Part shown: one piece after another, positions 9,162-19,463 of the stretch
How the letters are laid out: every line of letters starts with the position of its first letter
How positions within the stretch are numbered: position 1 is the first letter of the stretch
The notes under the pieces: generated by a model
The model's database searches: none
What the model was told of the DNA's origin: nothing
The model's input: only the letters and a program-made list of their open reading frames with translations
Source of the DNA: Pseudomonas sp. PICF141
GTDB lineage: Bacteria > Pseudomonadota > Gammaproteobacteria > Pseudomonadales > Pseudomonadaceae
Assembly: GCF_002286815.1 (NCBI RefSeq)
Contig: NZ_MUNM01000037.1
Coordinates: forward strand, 219,240 to 283,239
Length of the DNA stretch: 64,000 nucleotides
Direction of reading: 5' to 3'
Translations under genes and position numbers: made by a program

Positions 9162-9826
9162 TTACCGGCTCCTGTGCTGCTGACGGTGTTAGCGGGCAGT
9201 TTGGCCAACGCACCGCCAATCGCAGTACCCCATGCTTGATAACCGGCGACGGTGAAGTGTTGCCCATCGGTGGTGATCCACTGCCCGGGTTTGGAGAGCG
9301 TCAGCGAATCGATGTAGGTGCAAGGCGCCACGTTCGCGGCCAAAAACTGCGACATCAACTGGGTGCGGGCATCATTCTTCTGGTACATGCCACCGGCTTT
9401 GCCCCAGGCCGGGCCCACCCAGGCGCAACGGGTCCCGGTGGCTGCAATGGCCTTGGCCAGGCCGGTGACGCTTTGCCATGCCCAGGCCTTCGGAAACACC
9501 GGCTTGTCATAGGACGCCATGGTGTCGCCGATGACCAGTACCACCAGGTCGGGTTTGTCGGCGGCGATCAGGTCCTGGATCGGTGTGGTGGTTGCCTCGC
9601 GCCCTTTGATCACGATTTTGTCGTTGCCTTTGCGCTCGGCGCCGCAGTCGACCTTTTTGCTGATCAGCCAATCGCTGGCGCTGGCACCGCAGGCACCGAT
9701 GGAATGAACCAGGGCGCCTTGGCGAGTCAGGTTGTCGTGCAGCGGCTCCAGCAAATGGTCCGCGAGGCTCATATGGCTCTCCCCAAGAACAAGGAGGGAC
9801 AGGCCGGCAAGGGCAGAAGTGGGCAT
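9158..9826 (-). CDS. wssF: Cellulose acetylation protein WssF (SGNH-hydrolase-like)
   Basis: A 222-residue protein with SGNH-hydrolase blocks: VLGESH near residue 13-18 (block I), VLVIGDTMASY (block III-like), and TTDGQHFTVAGYQAWG, which supplies the D..H pair of block V. The N-terminal hydrophobic stretch (ALAGLSLLVL) runs directly into block I, so a cleaved signal peptide is doubtful. In SBW25 the wssF-I group is needed for cellulose acetylation; WssF may present or transfer the acyl group. GGAG lies 7 nt before the ATG. It sits 17 bp after wssE. Confidence 0.78.
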   Translation of the reverse strand: MPTSALAGLSLLVLGESHMSLADHLLEPLHDNLTRQGALVHSIGACGASASDWLISKKVDCGAERKGNDKIVIKGREATTTPIQDLIAADKPDLVVLVIGDTMASYDKPVFPKAWAWQSVTGLAKAIAATGTRCAWVGPAWGKAGGMYQKNDARTQLMSQFLAANVAPCTYIDSLTLSKPGQWITTDGQHFTVAGYQAWGTAIGGALAKLPANTVSSTGAGK

Positions 9827-9843
9827 CGAAAGCTCCAGAATGA

Positions 9844-12800
9844 TCAGTTGGAATAAGGCGAGGTGTACGGGCTGACCGGCAGGCTCATGGGGCCGCTGAT
9901 GTCTTCGAACTGGTAGCGCAAAGACAGGGCGCCGCTGAGTTGTTGGTAGTCGTGGGCGTTGTCCAGGCCCAGATTGGCGCCCAGCAGGAAGTTCGAAGCG
10001 ACCTTGTATTCAGCCGCCGCAGCGACGCTGTAGCCGATCCCGGTTTTGTTTTGCCCTTCGTAGCGCAGCCCCGAGGCCGCTTGAAGGGCTTTGTCGTTGG
10101 GGAAATAGTCGGCGCTGTCCTGCTCGAAATGCTGCACGCCGACCGAGCCTTTGACTTGATACGTCAAGCGCCCGGTGCGTTGTGCCCAGGTCACTGGCAC
10201 GCCCAGGGCGAAGAACGTCTGCGGGCTGAAATAGCCGCCGTGGCCATAGGTGAAATAGTCCTGATTGTTGGCGTAGCTGATGCCGGTCATGCTCAGGCCG
10301 ACGGTCAGCTTGCTGTCCGTTGCATTTTGCAGGTACCAGTAGACACCGCTGCCCAGCTCACTGCGGCTGTTGGACTCGACATGGTTGCCCAATAGCTGGT
10401 GCCAGGAGGCGTAGCCATAGGCGCCGACTTCGTTGTCGTCAAAGCTCAACTGGCCACGCCCGCCATTGGCGGTCACGCCGCCCCAGGACTGCCCGCTGCG
10501 TTTGTCCGTGGTGCCGGCAAACGAGGTGACGCTGTCAGTCACCGGACGCCGGGAAACGCTCACGCCGTAACGGACATTAGAGGAGTCGCTCACGGGGCGA
10601 TCAATGCTGATGCCGCCAGTGGCGGTGGTGTATTTGAAGCCGAGCGGGGTGGTGCCCAGATCAGCTTTGAACCCATCCGCGGGCTGTTGAATAGCGACGG
10701 AAAGGCCGACACCCTCGGCTTTTTGCGAGCCGACGCCGTCGCTCTGCGCACCGCTACCAAAGCGCGACAGTGCATCGCCGCTGACACTGCCGGCGTTCAG
10801 CGAGACGGGCGTCACGCGCAGGGCGACGCGGCTTTCATCCAGCGGGATATTGATTTCCAACGGTGTTTCAATATCGGTCAGTTTGCTCAACCCCGACTCA
10901 CTGTTGTTGCTGCGAATGCTCACGCCCTGGGTGACGTAGGCGCTGCGCTCCTGAAGGATTTTATTCAGCGCCAGTTGCGCGGGGCTGATGTCCTCGCTCA
11001 CCAGTGCGGCGCGTGGCAACTGCGACTCGAATCGATTGCTTGCCTGCTGTGGCCGTGGCGGGGCGTCGATGCCAAAAGGGGTGTAAGACTTCACGCTGCC
11101 CGGCATCTCCTGGACCGGTGGCGGGATCGCTGCCAGCAAGGTGTCGCGACTGACCTCGTTACGTGGACCCGACACCCCGGCAAAAGGGTTGGGCGCCACC
11201 GACGAACCGATCAGTTGGCCGCTCTGGCTTCTGTGTTTCTCGTTCTGTTCAATGGCCACCGCTTTGCGCAGCAGATCGGTCGCCGTGCCGGTCTGGCCCA
11301 TGTTCTGGTAGCGGCGGGCGGCCTCTGTCAGCGTTTGAGGGTTACCGGATTCAGTCTTGAGCAACTGTTGCAGTGCCTGTTCGGCAAAGGCCGTGTCCTG
11401 TGCCAATACCGCCGCATCGGCGGCACCCAACAGCAGTTGCGGGTCATTTGGCTGACGCTGTAACAGCGGTTTGTAGAGTTCGAGGGCTTTGGCCGTGTCG
11501 CCGTTGGCCGAGTACATCCGCGCCAGGGCCGCGACGGCAGCGCTGTCACCGGGGCGTTGCGCCAGGGCCGGCGCTAGCGTGTCATAAGCGCTGGCCAGAT
11601 TGCCTCGTTCACGCAACTGGTCAGCCTGGCGGATGCGATAGAGATAGAGCAGGTCGTCGAAACGCTTGCGAGCCGGCGCGTTCAAGGGCCTGTTTTGAAG
11701 GTCGCGCAGAATCTCGTTGACCTGTACGTCTTCTCCGGTTTTAAGCAGGACAGCCGCGTATTGCAGGATGAAGTCCGCCGAGGGTGCCGTGGTGTTTTGC
11801 AACTGGCCGCGCATGAGGGCCAGCGCACGGGTTGGCTCACCGATGTCGACATACGCCGAAGCCAGGCTCGCTGTGCGATTCGGACTGTTGTTGGCCGTCG
11901 GCTGAATACGATCGAGCAAGGTCAGGGCTTCCTGGCGCTGTCCGCGCTTGCCCAACTCGATCGCCTGGCTGAGTTGCAGGTTGAGGCTGACATCAGCGGC
12001 CAGCGCGTCCATGTCCGGGGTGCGCTGGTCGGGGCGCAAGCGTCCTAACGTGGTCTGAGCGGCTTTCCACTCACCCATCTGCACTGACAGCAAGGCGCTG
12101 ACGTACAGCGCATCGGCATTGTCAGGGCGGGCTTGGAGCATGGCGTTGATCAAATCCCGAGCCTTTTGCGGTTCGCCCATCGCCAGGTTCAGGCGGGCCA
12201 GGGCGAAACGTGTCCAGATGTTGTCCGGCTCAACGCGCAACGCGTCTTGCAAGGCGTTGCGCGCAGCGGGCAAGTCGTTGCGTTGTTCGGCGAGGGCGGC
12301 CAGTTGCGTCGCGCGCAAGGCTTGCAGGCGCGCGGACTGGCCGATCTTCGCCTGCCCGGTGGCGGGCAGGCTGTTGATCAGTTGCAGGGCTTCATCGTTC
12401 TTGCCGCTCTTGAGCAGCACATTCACCAGCCCCTCCTGTGCGTGAGGGTCGTCGCGGCGCTGGTTCAAAATCTGCCGGTAGTTGCGCTGAGCGTCATCGA
12501 ACTGGCCAGCGCTGGCCTGAATATCCGCCAGAGTGAGGCGAGCATCGACCCCGTTTGGATTCAGCCGCAGCGCCTGGTTGACCAAGACCTGGGCCTGGGC
12601 TGTCTGGCCTTTGGCCCGGGCGTCACGGGCCTGCTGCAACGCAGACCAGTAGCGCACTTCGTTCAGCGCCACTTGCCAGTGGCTGCCATCGTGTTGTCGC
12701 GTGGCCCGCCCCAAGAGCTGTTCCGCTTCGGCCAGTCGGTGTTGCTGCTGGCGAATAACCCCAAGGCCACCCAGCGCGTCAGCATCGTCGGGCCGGGTTT

Positions 12801-13707
12801 TCAAGCGTGTTTGAAAAGCCTGTTCGGCGGTGGCCTGATCGCCTTCTTTGAGCGCCTTCAGGCCGCGTGCGACTTCGGCAGGCGGTTGCCACTCCTTGCT
12901 GGCCGTCGATGCCGCCTGGTGCTTGCCCTTGTTCATCTGCGCCCGGATTTCCACGTCATCCGGATGCGTCTTGAGGTACGCCTCGAACAACGGCACGTGT
13001 GCCGGATCGGGTGGGCCGATCCAGGTCAGCGCCAGGCGCCAGCTTTCGTCGGCATCACCGGCAATGTCGGCACGCTGGGTCAGTGCCGCCAAGGCGCGAA
13101 TGCCCTCGGCACGGCTGTCTTCACGGCGGACCAGATGCTTGGCGTAAAACAGCGCGACGATCGAATCGTTGGGCATCTCTCGTTGCAGGCGCTCAAATCC
13201 GCCGCGTGCTTCAGCCCAATCCGCCTGATTGAAGGCTAGGTTGTTGTAATACTCGCGACCGATCGTACCTTGAGGTGGACGGCCATCGAACAGTGAGCGA
13301 AACACGGCAGTCGCCTTGTCCCGCTCACCGGCATCGACGAGGCGCCGAGCCTCTTCCAGACGCTGCTGATTCTGCGGTTGGGCCACGCTGATGTCCTGCG
13401 CCAATTGCAGTGCCTGCCGAGGCGGTGGCTGGATAGCCTGCAAGCGGGCGAGGTATTGCTGCGCCTGGTGTGGCTTGCCCTGTTGCACGCCAATCAAGCC
13501 CAGGCCATACAGTGCGTCAACCTGGGCCGGGTCCAGCAGCAGGACCTTCTGCCAGACTTCCGCCGCGCGTTGAGGGTTTTTGTGCACCTGCCAGTATCGC
13601 CCTTGCTCAACGAGTAATGCCTGTGGTGTTGGACTTTGCGCGTGGGCAGCAGCGGCCGTCCATGTGCTCATGACGATGATGGCTAGCGTGCGGTGGTGCG
13701 CGTGCAT
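9844..13707 (-). CDS. bcsC: Cellulose export protein WssE/BcsC (TPR domain plus outer-membrane barrel)
   Basis: A 1287-residue protein with an N-terminal signal peptide (cleavage after AAAHA, before QSPTPQ). A long array of TPR repeats follows (roughly residues 30-850, with many A..LL..P..P.A....A blocks), then a proline-rich linker and a C-terminal BCSC-type beta-barrel (about the last 330 residues). It forms the periplasmic scaffold and outer-membrane pore through which cellulose leaves the cell. The start overlaps the end of bcsZ by 25 bp, consistent with tight operon packing. Called wssE in P. fluorescens. Confidence 0.93.
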   Translation of the reverse strand: MHAHHRTLAIIVMSTWTAAAAHAQSPTPQALLVEQGRYWQVHKNPQRAAEVWQKVLLLDPAQVDALYGLGLIGVQQGKPHQAQQYLARLQAIQPPPRQALQLAQDISVAQPQNQQRLEEARRLVDAGERDKATAVFRSLFDGRPPQGTIGREYYNNLAFNQADWAEARGGFERLQREMPNDSIVALFYAKHLVRREDSRAEGIRALAALTQRADIAGDADESWRLALTWIGPPDPAHVPLFEAYLKTHPDDVEIRAQMNKGKHQAASTASKEWQPPAEVARGLKALKEGDQATAEQAFQTRLKTRPDDADALGGLGVIRQQQHRLAEAEQLLGRATRQHDGSHWQVALNEVRYWSALQQARDARAKGQTAQAQVLVNQALRLNPNGVDARLTLADIQASAGQFDDAQRNYRQILNQRRDDPHAQEGLVNVLLKSGKNDEALQLINSLPATGQAKIGQSARLQALRATQLAALAEQRNDLPAARNALQDALRVEPDNIWTRFALARLNLAMGEPQKARDLINAMLQARPDNADALYVSALLSVQMGEWKAAQTTLGRLRPDQRTPDMDALAADVSLNLQLSQAIELGKRGQRQEALTLLDRIQPTANNSPNRTASLASAYVDIGEPTRALALMRGQLQNTTAPSADFILQYAAVLLKTGEDVQVNEILRDLQNRPLNAPARKRFDDLLYLYRIRQADQLRERGNLASAYDTLAPALAQRPGDSAAVAALARMYSANGDTAKALELYKPLLQRQPNDPQLLLGAADAAVLAQDTAFAEQALQQLLKTESGNPQTLTEAARRYQNMGQTGTATDLLRKAVAIEQNEKHRSQSGQLIGSSVAPNPFAGVSGPRNEVSRDTLLAAIPPPVQEMPGSVKSYTPFGIDAPPRPQQASNRFESQLPRAALVSEDISPAQLALNKILQERSAYVTQGVSIRSNNSESGLSKLTDIETPLEINIPLDESRVALRVTPVSLNAGSVSGDALSRFGSGAQSDGVGSQKAEGVGLSVAIQQPADGFKADLGTTPLGFKYTTATGGISIDRPVSDSSNVRYGVSVSRRPVTDSVTSFAGTTDKRSGQSWGGVTANGGRGQLSFDDNEVGAYGYASWHQLLGNHVESNSRSELGSGVYWYLQNATDSKLTVGLSMTGISYANNQDYFTYGHGGYFSPQTFFALGVPVTWAQRTGRLTYQVKGSVGVQHFEQDSADYFPNDKALQAASGLRYEGQNKTGIGYSVAAAAEYKVASNFLLGANLGLDNAHDYQQLSGALSLRYQFEDISGPMSLPVSPYTSPYSN

Positions 13708-14924
13708 GCGGTCTCCCAGGAAAGTTTCAGCGTTCCGTCTTCCCGGAATCGGTAATGTTTATCTGCCCATCCGAGGGCGAACAGGCTGAGCATGAAGTTG
13801 TAGTAACGCGGCGCACCGGCTTCGCCATCAGGCCTGGCCAGCGCTTCGTGCAAGGCGAGCTCCACGCGACGTCGCTGCTGATCGGCCAAACCGGGGTGCC
13901 CTTTGGCCTGAAGGTAGGGAATCAGTGCGGCCCAGAATCCGAACGGGCTCTGACCCTGAACAGTGCCATGGCGAACCTGGACTGTTTCTGGCGCAGAACC
14001 CGTTGCGACAGTGCTGCGGGCCATGCCGTCCAGCCGTTTGAGCAGGCGCGTTGCCAGCGGTCCAGAGGTCTCACTCATGCCCAGCCAGAGGTACACGCGA
14101 ATGGCATCGTAGCTGCCCGTGTCGCCATGGATCGGGTCACTTGTGAAGGCACCCGATTGCGCCGAAGTGCCTTGATAACCGACCCAGTCAGCGACGAAAC
14201 CATGGCGGCTTGATTGGGTAATCATCGTCGCGGTGTTGTGGGCAATCGCTTGCCAAGGCCCCGAGGGTGCTTCCTTGGCCAGCCGTCGTAACAGTGGCAG
14301 TGGCAGGTAGCTGGGGTTCAGGCGCCAGAGAGCGTCCGGCTGGACGAAGCCCTGTGGTCCAGGCAACACCATCGGGCCCAGCCCGGGGAGCTTGACGACC
14401 AATTGCGCTTCAATCGTCGCCATCAGGTGCAGGGCGTCCTGGTGATAGTCCGGCCGATGCCACAGGCGTGCGGCTTCAAGCAAGGCATAGGTGATCCACA
14501 GGTCGGCGTCGGCCGCCGAATTGGCGTCTTGCAGGCGCCACTGACCGTCCGTGCCTTGCCCCCATAACCAGCCCGGCAGGCGTGTGGTGGTGGCGGAGCC
14601 TGCGAGGTTGGCTGAGGTCCAGCGCCAGAGTTTGTCAAAGCGTGGCTGATCGTTGCCGATCAGTGCGAAGAGCATGCCGTAGGACTGCCCTTCAGAGGTG
14701 CTGTGATTGTTCTGCTGGCTCGATTCCAGGACCCGGCCGTCGGCCTGGACGAAGCGTGTTGCATAGGTTTGCCACAATGGCCAGGCCGGCAGCTCACAGG
14801 AGTTTGCGGCCGCTATCGCAGGCGCCAGCAGGGTAAGCACAAGCGCAGCGCTCAACCTGCGCGTGTTACCACGCAGGCACTGGCGAAGTGAAACACCTCG
14901 GCGGCTCATGGACGACACAGGCAT
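13683..14924 (-). CDS. bcsZ: Periplasmic endo-beta-1,4-glucanase WssD/BcsZ (GH8)
   Basis: A GH8 cellulase with a signal peptide (RLSAALVLTLLAPAIAAA, mature from NSCELPAWPLW). The family segment STSEGQSYGMLFAL holds the catalytic acid glutamate, and DANSAADADLWITYALLEAARLW is also typical. It trims or edits nascent glucan in the periplasm and is standard in bcs/wss operons. The open frame runs up to 14990, but that start lies inside bcsB. ATG 14924 (413 residues) or ATG 14909 is more likely, each overlapping or closely following the bcsB stop. Neither has a clear Shine-Dalgarno, so coupling to bcsB is probable. Confidence 0.9.
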   Translation of the reverse strand: MPVSSMSRRGVSLRQCLRGNTRRLSAALVLTLLAPAIAAANSCELPAWPLWQTYATRFVQADGRVLESSQQNNHSTSEGQSYGMLFALIGNDQPRFDKLWRWTSANLAGSATTTRLPGWLWGQGTDGQWRLQDANSAADADLWITYALLEAARLWHRPDYHQDALHLMATIEAQLVVKLPGLGPMVLPGPQGFVQPDALWRLNPSYLPLPLLRRLAKEAPSGPWQAIAHNTATMITQSSRHGFVADWVGYQGTSAQSGAFTSDPIHGDTGSYDAIRVYLWLGMSETSGPLATRLLKRLDGMARSTVATGSAPETVQVRHGTVQGQSPFGFWAALIPYLQAKGHPGLADQQRRRVELALHEALARPDGEAGAPRYYNFMLSLFALGWADKHYRFREDGTLKLSWETACTRTTAR

Positions 14925-14931
14925 GCGCGAC

Positions 14932-17235
14932 TCATTGACCAAGACGACGTCTGGCCTGTACGCGCAGGGCCAGGTAGGCCATCGAAGCAAGCAGCAGGAT
15001 CCCCAGGAGCGTGAACAGCATGAGCGCCATTACGTTTTGCGAGAGGTACCACTGCAGATAGCGCAATGGGCCCAAGCTCCCGACGTAGTAATCCTGCTCG
15101 GCGACCAGCGACTCGACATGCTTGCCCCTGACCACCACCAGACTACCTTGCAACTCGCGGGCGTTTTCTTCGTTGCTGAGCAGGGCGTTGGTCACGTCGG
15201 CCAAGCCGTTGGGCCTTGCGCTGGCGATAAACACCACACTGCGGCCACTCTTGAGCGGCGATTCGAATCCAGTCAGATACGCACTGCCATCGTCCGCGGT
15301 AAACCTGAAGCTGCTGCGCGCTTCACGCAGATTGGTTTTCGTATCCGGGCTGATCCAGTTGCGCAGGCGCAAGGGCAGGTCAGACAGTTCAACGTACTGC
15401 GCAGCGTCTTCGCCCTTGGCCGGCAGCAGGCTTTGCCATTGCTCAAGCAGTGGCTGATTGTTGCCCGAGGCGAGCACCAACAAATCCCGGTCGCTTTGCT
15501 CGGCCACTTGGTCAGCGTGGGCCACCTTCACGCCGGTGGCCGGGTAACCGGTGGAGTCGCCGAAGCGGCCCAGCAGGGTCAGGTAGGCGCTCAGATCGGC
15601 TGCGCCTGGCTCGTTGGGCAGGATCACCGCTGTTTCAGAAAGGTCAGCCATGCGAGTGAACGGGAAGCCACTGTCCTTGAACACCCCAAGGTTGGGCATG
15701 GCCATGAAATGTTCGTATTGGCTGAGGTCCAGGGTCGAGTCCGGGTCGATCACACCGCGCATGTTGTCGATGATGATGTCGCGGCATTCGCCCTGTTTGA
15801 TGTAGTCATACATGAAGCGAAATTGCAGGCGTGATTGCAGCGCAACGGAATTGAGCGGCAATAGCATGCGCGACGTGCGGGCCAGGCTGTCGTCGGTTTT
15901 GAGCATCGCCAGCAGGCTGTCGCTGTTGCCGAGTTTCTCGATCGAGGGCAGATCGATCGACTTGATGAAGGTGTCGTTGAAGTTGACCAGCAACGAGGAG
16001 TTGGTGGAGACCGGTTGCGGCGTATAGCGGTATTTCAAGTCCAGTTGCGCACCGGGCTCACGCCAGTTGAACAGGTCCGGTGGCAAGCGCAGCGCAACCG
16101 TCATTTGCCCCGGGTTATAACCCGACACATTGAGTTCTGCGGGCTTGGCCAGTTCACCCAGGCGAACCGGGCGATCGGAGGGCAGCCAGTTAGGCGCGTC
16201 GTACGGTTGGCGCGGCTTGAGCGAATCGATCCGGTCAATCACTACGCTCTGCCCGGAAAAGGCCGACCCACCGAGGGCCAGCGCTGTCGCGGCAATCTTG
16301 AGATCGGCGCCATCGCGCCCGGAGACGATCAACAGTTTGCCCTGAGCATCATTGGGGTTGCTCACAAGCGTCAATGTCGGCCCCGTGGCCTCTTTGATCG
16401 GTAAGCCACTCACGGTCGTTGTTTCGCTGCCGCTGACAAACACCACGGCGTTGCCTTTGGCCGGCAGGCTGGTGAGGCTGGCGGGGAAGGTTGCGCCGCG
16501 GTAGCTGGCCAGGGCGCCAAACCAGGACGACAGGATACCGGCGGCCTCAAGCTCAGGGCCGGCCGGGCGCGTGGCGAACACGAAGGGCAGCTTCAGGGGC
16601 GAGGCGTCTCGACGATCGAACAAGGGCAGCGGCAGGGCGGACAGGTCGTTGGGCTGTTTAATCGAGGACACCTGGAGGCTCAGCTGGCTCTCGTTGCTGA
16701 TCCGGGCCCAAAGGCTGGAGTGCAAAGGGTCTTCACATTGCATCGTGTAGTGACCGATGAACTGCAAGCTGAGCCGGTTGAATTCGGTGATGGTCTGCGG
16801 CGGAATCTGCACGGTCCGGGTCTGCAATTTACCGGCCTCTTCCTTCGGGAGGGGCAGGCTGGCGGCCACTTGATCGTTGACCAGCACATTGATCTGCGAA
16901 AGGTCGGCCAGCAGCGCCGGTGAGTAGCTGTACTGCAGCGTGACCTGCGCCGCCGTGACGACTTCATCGGCGCGCACATCGAAGTTCACACTGTCGGTAG
17001 CCTCCACGCCTTTAAGAGTCATCGAATAGCTTTTGCCCAGCTCCTTGAGGGTGCGGGTATAGCTGTTGCCCGGGGCATCGGCCACGGGCAACGAGGCCAC
17101 CGGCATCATCGCCGGGTCTGTGGCGTTGAGTGGGGCGGCAGCGCTCAAAGCCCAGCCGCTCCAGCCCATTAACGAGCAGGTGATCAGCATGAGTGAGCGA
17201 CGAGGAAGAAAGGTCCGGCGAGTGGAAGGCTTCAA
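14932..17235 (-). CDS. bcsB: Cellulose synthase regulatory subunit WssC/BcsB
   Basis: A 767-residue periplasmic subunit with a signal sequence (LMLITCSLMGWSGWALSAAA) and a C-terminal membrane anchor (VMALMLFTLLGILLLASMAYLAL). Family blocks include SLQFIGHYTMQCEDPLHSSLWA and the carbohydrate-binding/flavodoxin-like repeats. BcsB pairs with BcsA and guides the emerging glucan through the periplasm. The first codon is TTG overlapping the bcsA stop (TTGA), so translation is coupled; ATG 17190 is an alternative with a shorter signal peptide. Neither start has a good ribosome-binding site of its own. Confidence 0.93.
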   Translation of the reverse strand: MKPSTRRTFLPRRSLMLITCSLMGWSGWALSAAAPLNATDPAMMPVASLPVADAPGNSYTRTLKELGKSYSMTLKGVEATDSVNFDVRADEVVTAAQVTLQYSYSPALLADLSQINVLVNDQVAASLPLPKEEAGKLQTRTVQIPPQTITEFNRLSLQFIGHYTMQCEDPLHSSLWARISNESQLSLQVSSIKQPNDLSALPLPLFDRRDASPLKLPFVFATRPAGPELEAAGILSSWFGALASYRGATFPASLTSLPAKGNAVVFVSGSETTTVSGLPIKEATGPTLTLVSNPNDAQGKLLIVSGRDGADLKIAATALALGGSAFSGQSVVIDRIDSLKPRQPYDAPNWLPSDRPVRLGELAKPAELNVSGYNPGQMTVALRLPPDLFNWREPGAQLDLKYRYTPQPVSTNSSLLVNFNDTFIKSIDLPSIEKLGNSDSLLAMLKTDDSLARTSRMLLPLNSVALQSRLQFRFMYDYIKQGECRDIIIDNMRGVIDPDSTLDLSQYEHFMAMPNLGVFKDSGFPFTRMADLSETAVILPNEPGAADLSAYLTLLGRFGDSTGYPATGVKVAHADQVAEQSDRDLLVLASGNNQPLLEQWQSLLPAKGEDAAQYVELSDLPLRLRNWISPDTKTNLREARSSFRFTADDGSAYLTGFESPLKSGRSVVFIASARPNGLADVTNALLSNEENARELQGSLVVVRGKHVESLVAEQDYYVGSLGPLRYLQWYLSQNVMALMLFTLLGILLLASMAYLALRVQARRRLGQ

Positions 17236-19463
17236 GATCGTTGCGTGTCCGCGGTGGAGTCGATAGGTGATGGAGTGTCCGGGCGTTTGCGCAGCAGCGC
17301 CTGGCTGTCTTTCAGGGCTGCAACGAACAAGCGCAGGATGGCGCGAAAGCCAATGCTGCTGACCTCGCGCAACGCCGACATGGGCGCGTCGAGGCGGCCG
17401 TTACCCCACGTGTTGGCCCAGGTGTCGGCCCGTGAAAAGGTCAGTCGCACCAGTTCGCTTTGCTGGCGCAGGGGCAACGCCTCGAATTGCACGCCCGCCA
17501 CGTTGTCGTTGCTGAAGACCGTTTTTGCGGGAAAGAGGCTGGAGGGCGGTGTGCGCAGAATGCACAGCTGCAGCTTCTCATTGACGTTGAGCAGAACCTG
17601 CGGTGGCAGTGCCAGACCCACGCCGTTTTGTGAAAAGTCCCGGGTTACGCAATCGAACCAGGTGCCGTCTTCGCGATAGATGCGCACGGGCAGGTCCGCG
17701 GGCACCCGGGGTTCGTTGCGCACCTGAGAGGACTCAGTGGCAACCGCCACAGCGGTGCTGACGATGACGATGTTGTACACGGTCCAGGCCAGGTTGATCA
17801 GCAGGGTAGTGGCCTCGGCAGAATCACTCCCGATGAGTTTCACCACGCCGATCGCCAGACCGATCATGTTCAAGGCCAGCAGGACGATATAAGGCCGCGC
17901 GAGCTTCCAGTTGAAATAGTCCTTTTCGATGGTGCCGCCCTTGTCGGTCACGTTGAATTTGCCCAGCGAAGGGCTGATCAGGGCCAACAGCACCGGTCGC
18001 ATGATGTACCAGGCCAATACCGACTCATACACTTCGTTCCAGAAGGAATGACGGAAGCGCCCCTGGATGCTGGAGTTGGTCAGGCTGGAATGGAAAATAT
18101 GCGGCAGTACATAAACCGTGACCATCAACGCCGAGGCATGGAAAATCTGCGCGTCAAAAAACAGATAGGCCAAGGGGGCGGTCAAGAACACCAGGCGGGG
18201 CAGGCTGTAGAAGAAGTGCATCATGGCGTTGAGGTAGCAAATGCGCTGCCCCAGGTTCAGTCCTTTGCCAAACAACGGATTGTCGGTCCGAAAAATCTGC
18301 GCCATGCCCCGCGCCCAGCGTATGCGCTGGCTGATGTGTCGGGAAAGGCTTTCGGTGGCCAGTCCCGCCGCTTGTGGAACGGCGAGGTAAGCGGTATTGA
18401 AACCACGGCGATTGAGCTTGAGTGCCGTGTGCGCATCCTCGGTCACGGTTTCGGTGGCGATCCCGCCGACTTCCAGCAAATGAGACCGCCGGATGACCGC
18501 GCACGAGCCACAGAAGAATGCCGCGTTCCACAGGTCGTTGCCGTCCTGCACCAGGCCGTAGAACAGTTCACCTTCATTGGGGACCGAGCGAAAGGTATCG
18601 AGGTTTTTTTCGAACGGATCGGGTGAATAGAAAAAGTGCGGCGTTTGCAGCAACGCCAGGTTCGGGTCCTTTAAAAACCAGCCCATGGTGATCTGCAGGA
18701 AGGAGCGGGTGGGCACGTGGTCGGCGTCGAATATGGCAATGAATTCGCCATCGGTGACTTTGAGTGCCTCGTTGAGGTTGCCGGCCTTGGCATGTCGATT
18801 GTTGTCGCGGGTGATGTAGTTGACACCAATCTGCTGACAGAAAACCTTGAATTCTTCCCGGCGTCCGTCATCGAGCATGTGCACCCGCAGTTTGCCCTCG
18901 GGCCAGTCAATGGCTTGAGCTGCGAGCACCACCAGTTTGACGATACCCAATGATTCGTTATAGGTCGGAATGAAGACGTCTACCGTCGGCCATTCTGCGG
19001 GTGGCTGTTGCAGAAACTGCGGTTTGCGGTGCAACGGCCAGGCGGTCTGTACATAGCCGAAGATCAGGACGAGCAAGGCATACAGTTCGGCCAGCACCAG
19101 ACCGTAACCAAATACGGCATCCTGCCAATTGTCGAAATTCAAGGTGTCAGTCAGACGCCAGTACATGTAACGCAACGAGGCGATCAGCGAGAGGGTGATC
19201 AGGGTCAGGATCGCCAGACGCCCGGCCTGCTTGCGGATGAACAGGCTGGCCACAAAACAGACGGCAGCGAACACGGCCTGGGAATACAGATTCAGCGGCG
19301 CAGTGAGAATACCCAGCACCAATAATGCGGCCATCAGCCCGGCAGATATCTTCAGGCCCTGGCGCCAACGCAGGGGCCATCGACTGACGCGAGCCTGGAA
19401 AGTATCCAGCAGCCCCTGCAACCACCATGTCTTTGCAGGTAGCTGGTTCAGTTGGGCGGTCAT
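17232..19463 (-). CDS. bcsA: Cellulose synthase catalytic subunit WssB/BcsA
   Basis: This inner-membrane GT2 enzyme polymerises UDP-glucose into beta-1,4-glucan. At 743 residues it has N-terminal helices, the GT2 core (DVFIPTYNES, IFDADHVP as the DxD site, TVTEDAHTAL with the catalytic aspartate, QRIRWARG as the QxxRW motif), more helices, and a C-terminal PilZ domain. RNEPR matches PilZ RxxxR and DFSQNG matches DxSxxG, so c-di-GMP activation is expected. The ATG at 19463 has AGGG upstream and overlaps the wssA stop (ATGA); the longer frame uses an unlikely TTG. Confidence 0.96.
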   Translation of the reverse strand: MTAQLNQLPAKTWWLQGLLDTFQARVSRWPLRWRQGLKISAGLMAALLVLGILTAPLNLYSQAVFAAVCFVASLFIRKQAGRLAILTLITLSLIASLRYMYWRLTDTLNFDNWQDAVFGYGLVLAELYALLVLIFGYVQTAWPLHRKPQFLQQPPAEWPTVDVFIPTYNESLGIVKLVVLAAQAIDWPEGKLRVHMLDDGRREEFKVFCQQIGVNYITRDNNRHAKAGNLNEALKVTDGEFIAIFDADHVPTRSFLQITMGWFLKDPNLALLQTPHFFYSPDPFEKNLDTFRSVPNEGELFYGLVQDGNDLWNAAFFCGSCAVIRRSHLLEVGGIATETVTEDAHTALKLNRRGFNTAYLAVPQAAGLATESLSRHISQRIRWARGMAQIFRTDNPLFGKGLNLGQRICYLNAMMHFFYSLPRLVFLTAPLAYLFFDAQIFHASALMVTVYVLPHIFHSSLTNSSIQGRFRHSFWNEVYESVLAWYIMRPVLLALISPSLGKFNVTDKGGTIEKDYFNWKLARPYIVLLALNMIGLAIGVVKLIGSDSAEATTLLINLAWTVYNIVIVSTAVAVATESSQVRNEPRVPADLPVRIYREDGTWFDCVTRDFSQNGVGLALPPQVLLNVNEKLQLCILRTPPSSLFPAKTVFSNDNVAGVQFEALPLRQQSELVRLTFSRADTWANTWGNGRLDAPMSALREVSSIGFRAILRLFVAALKDSQALLRKRPDTPSPIDSTADTQRS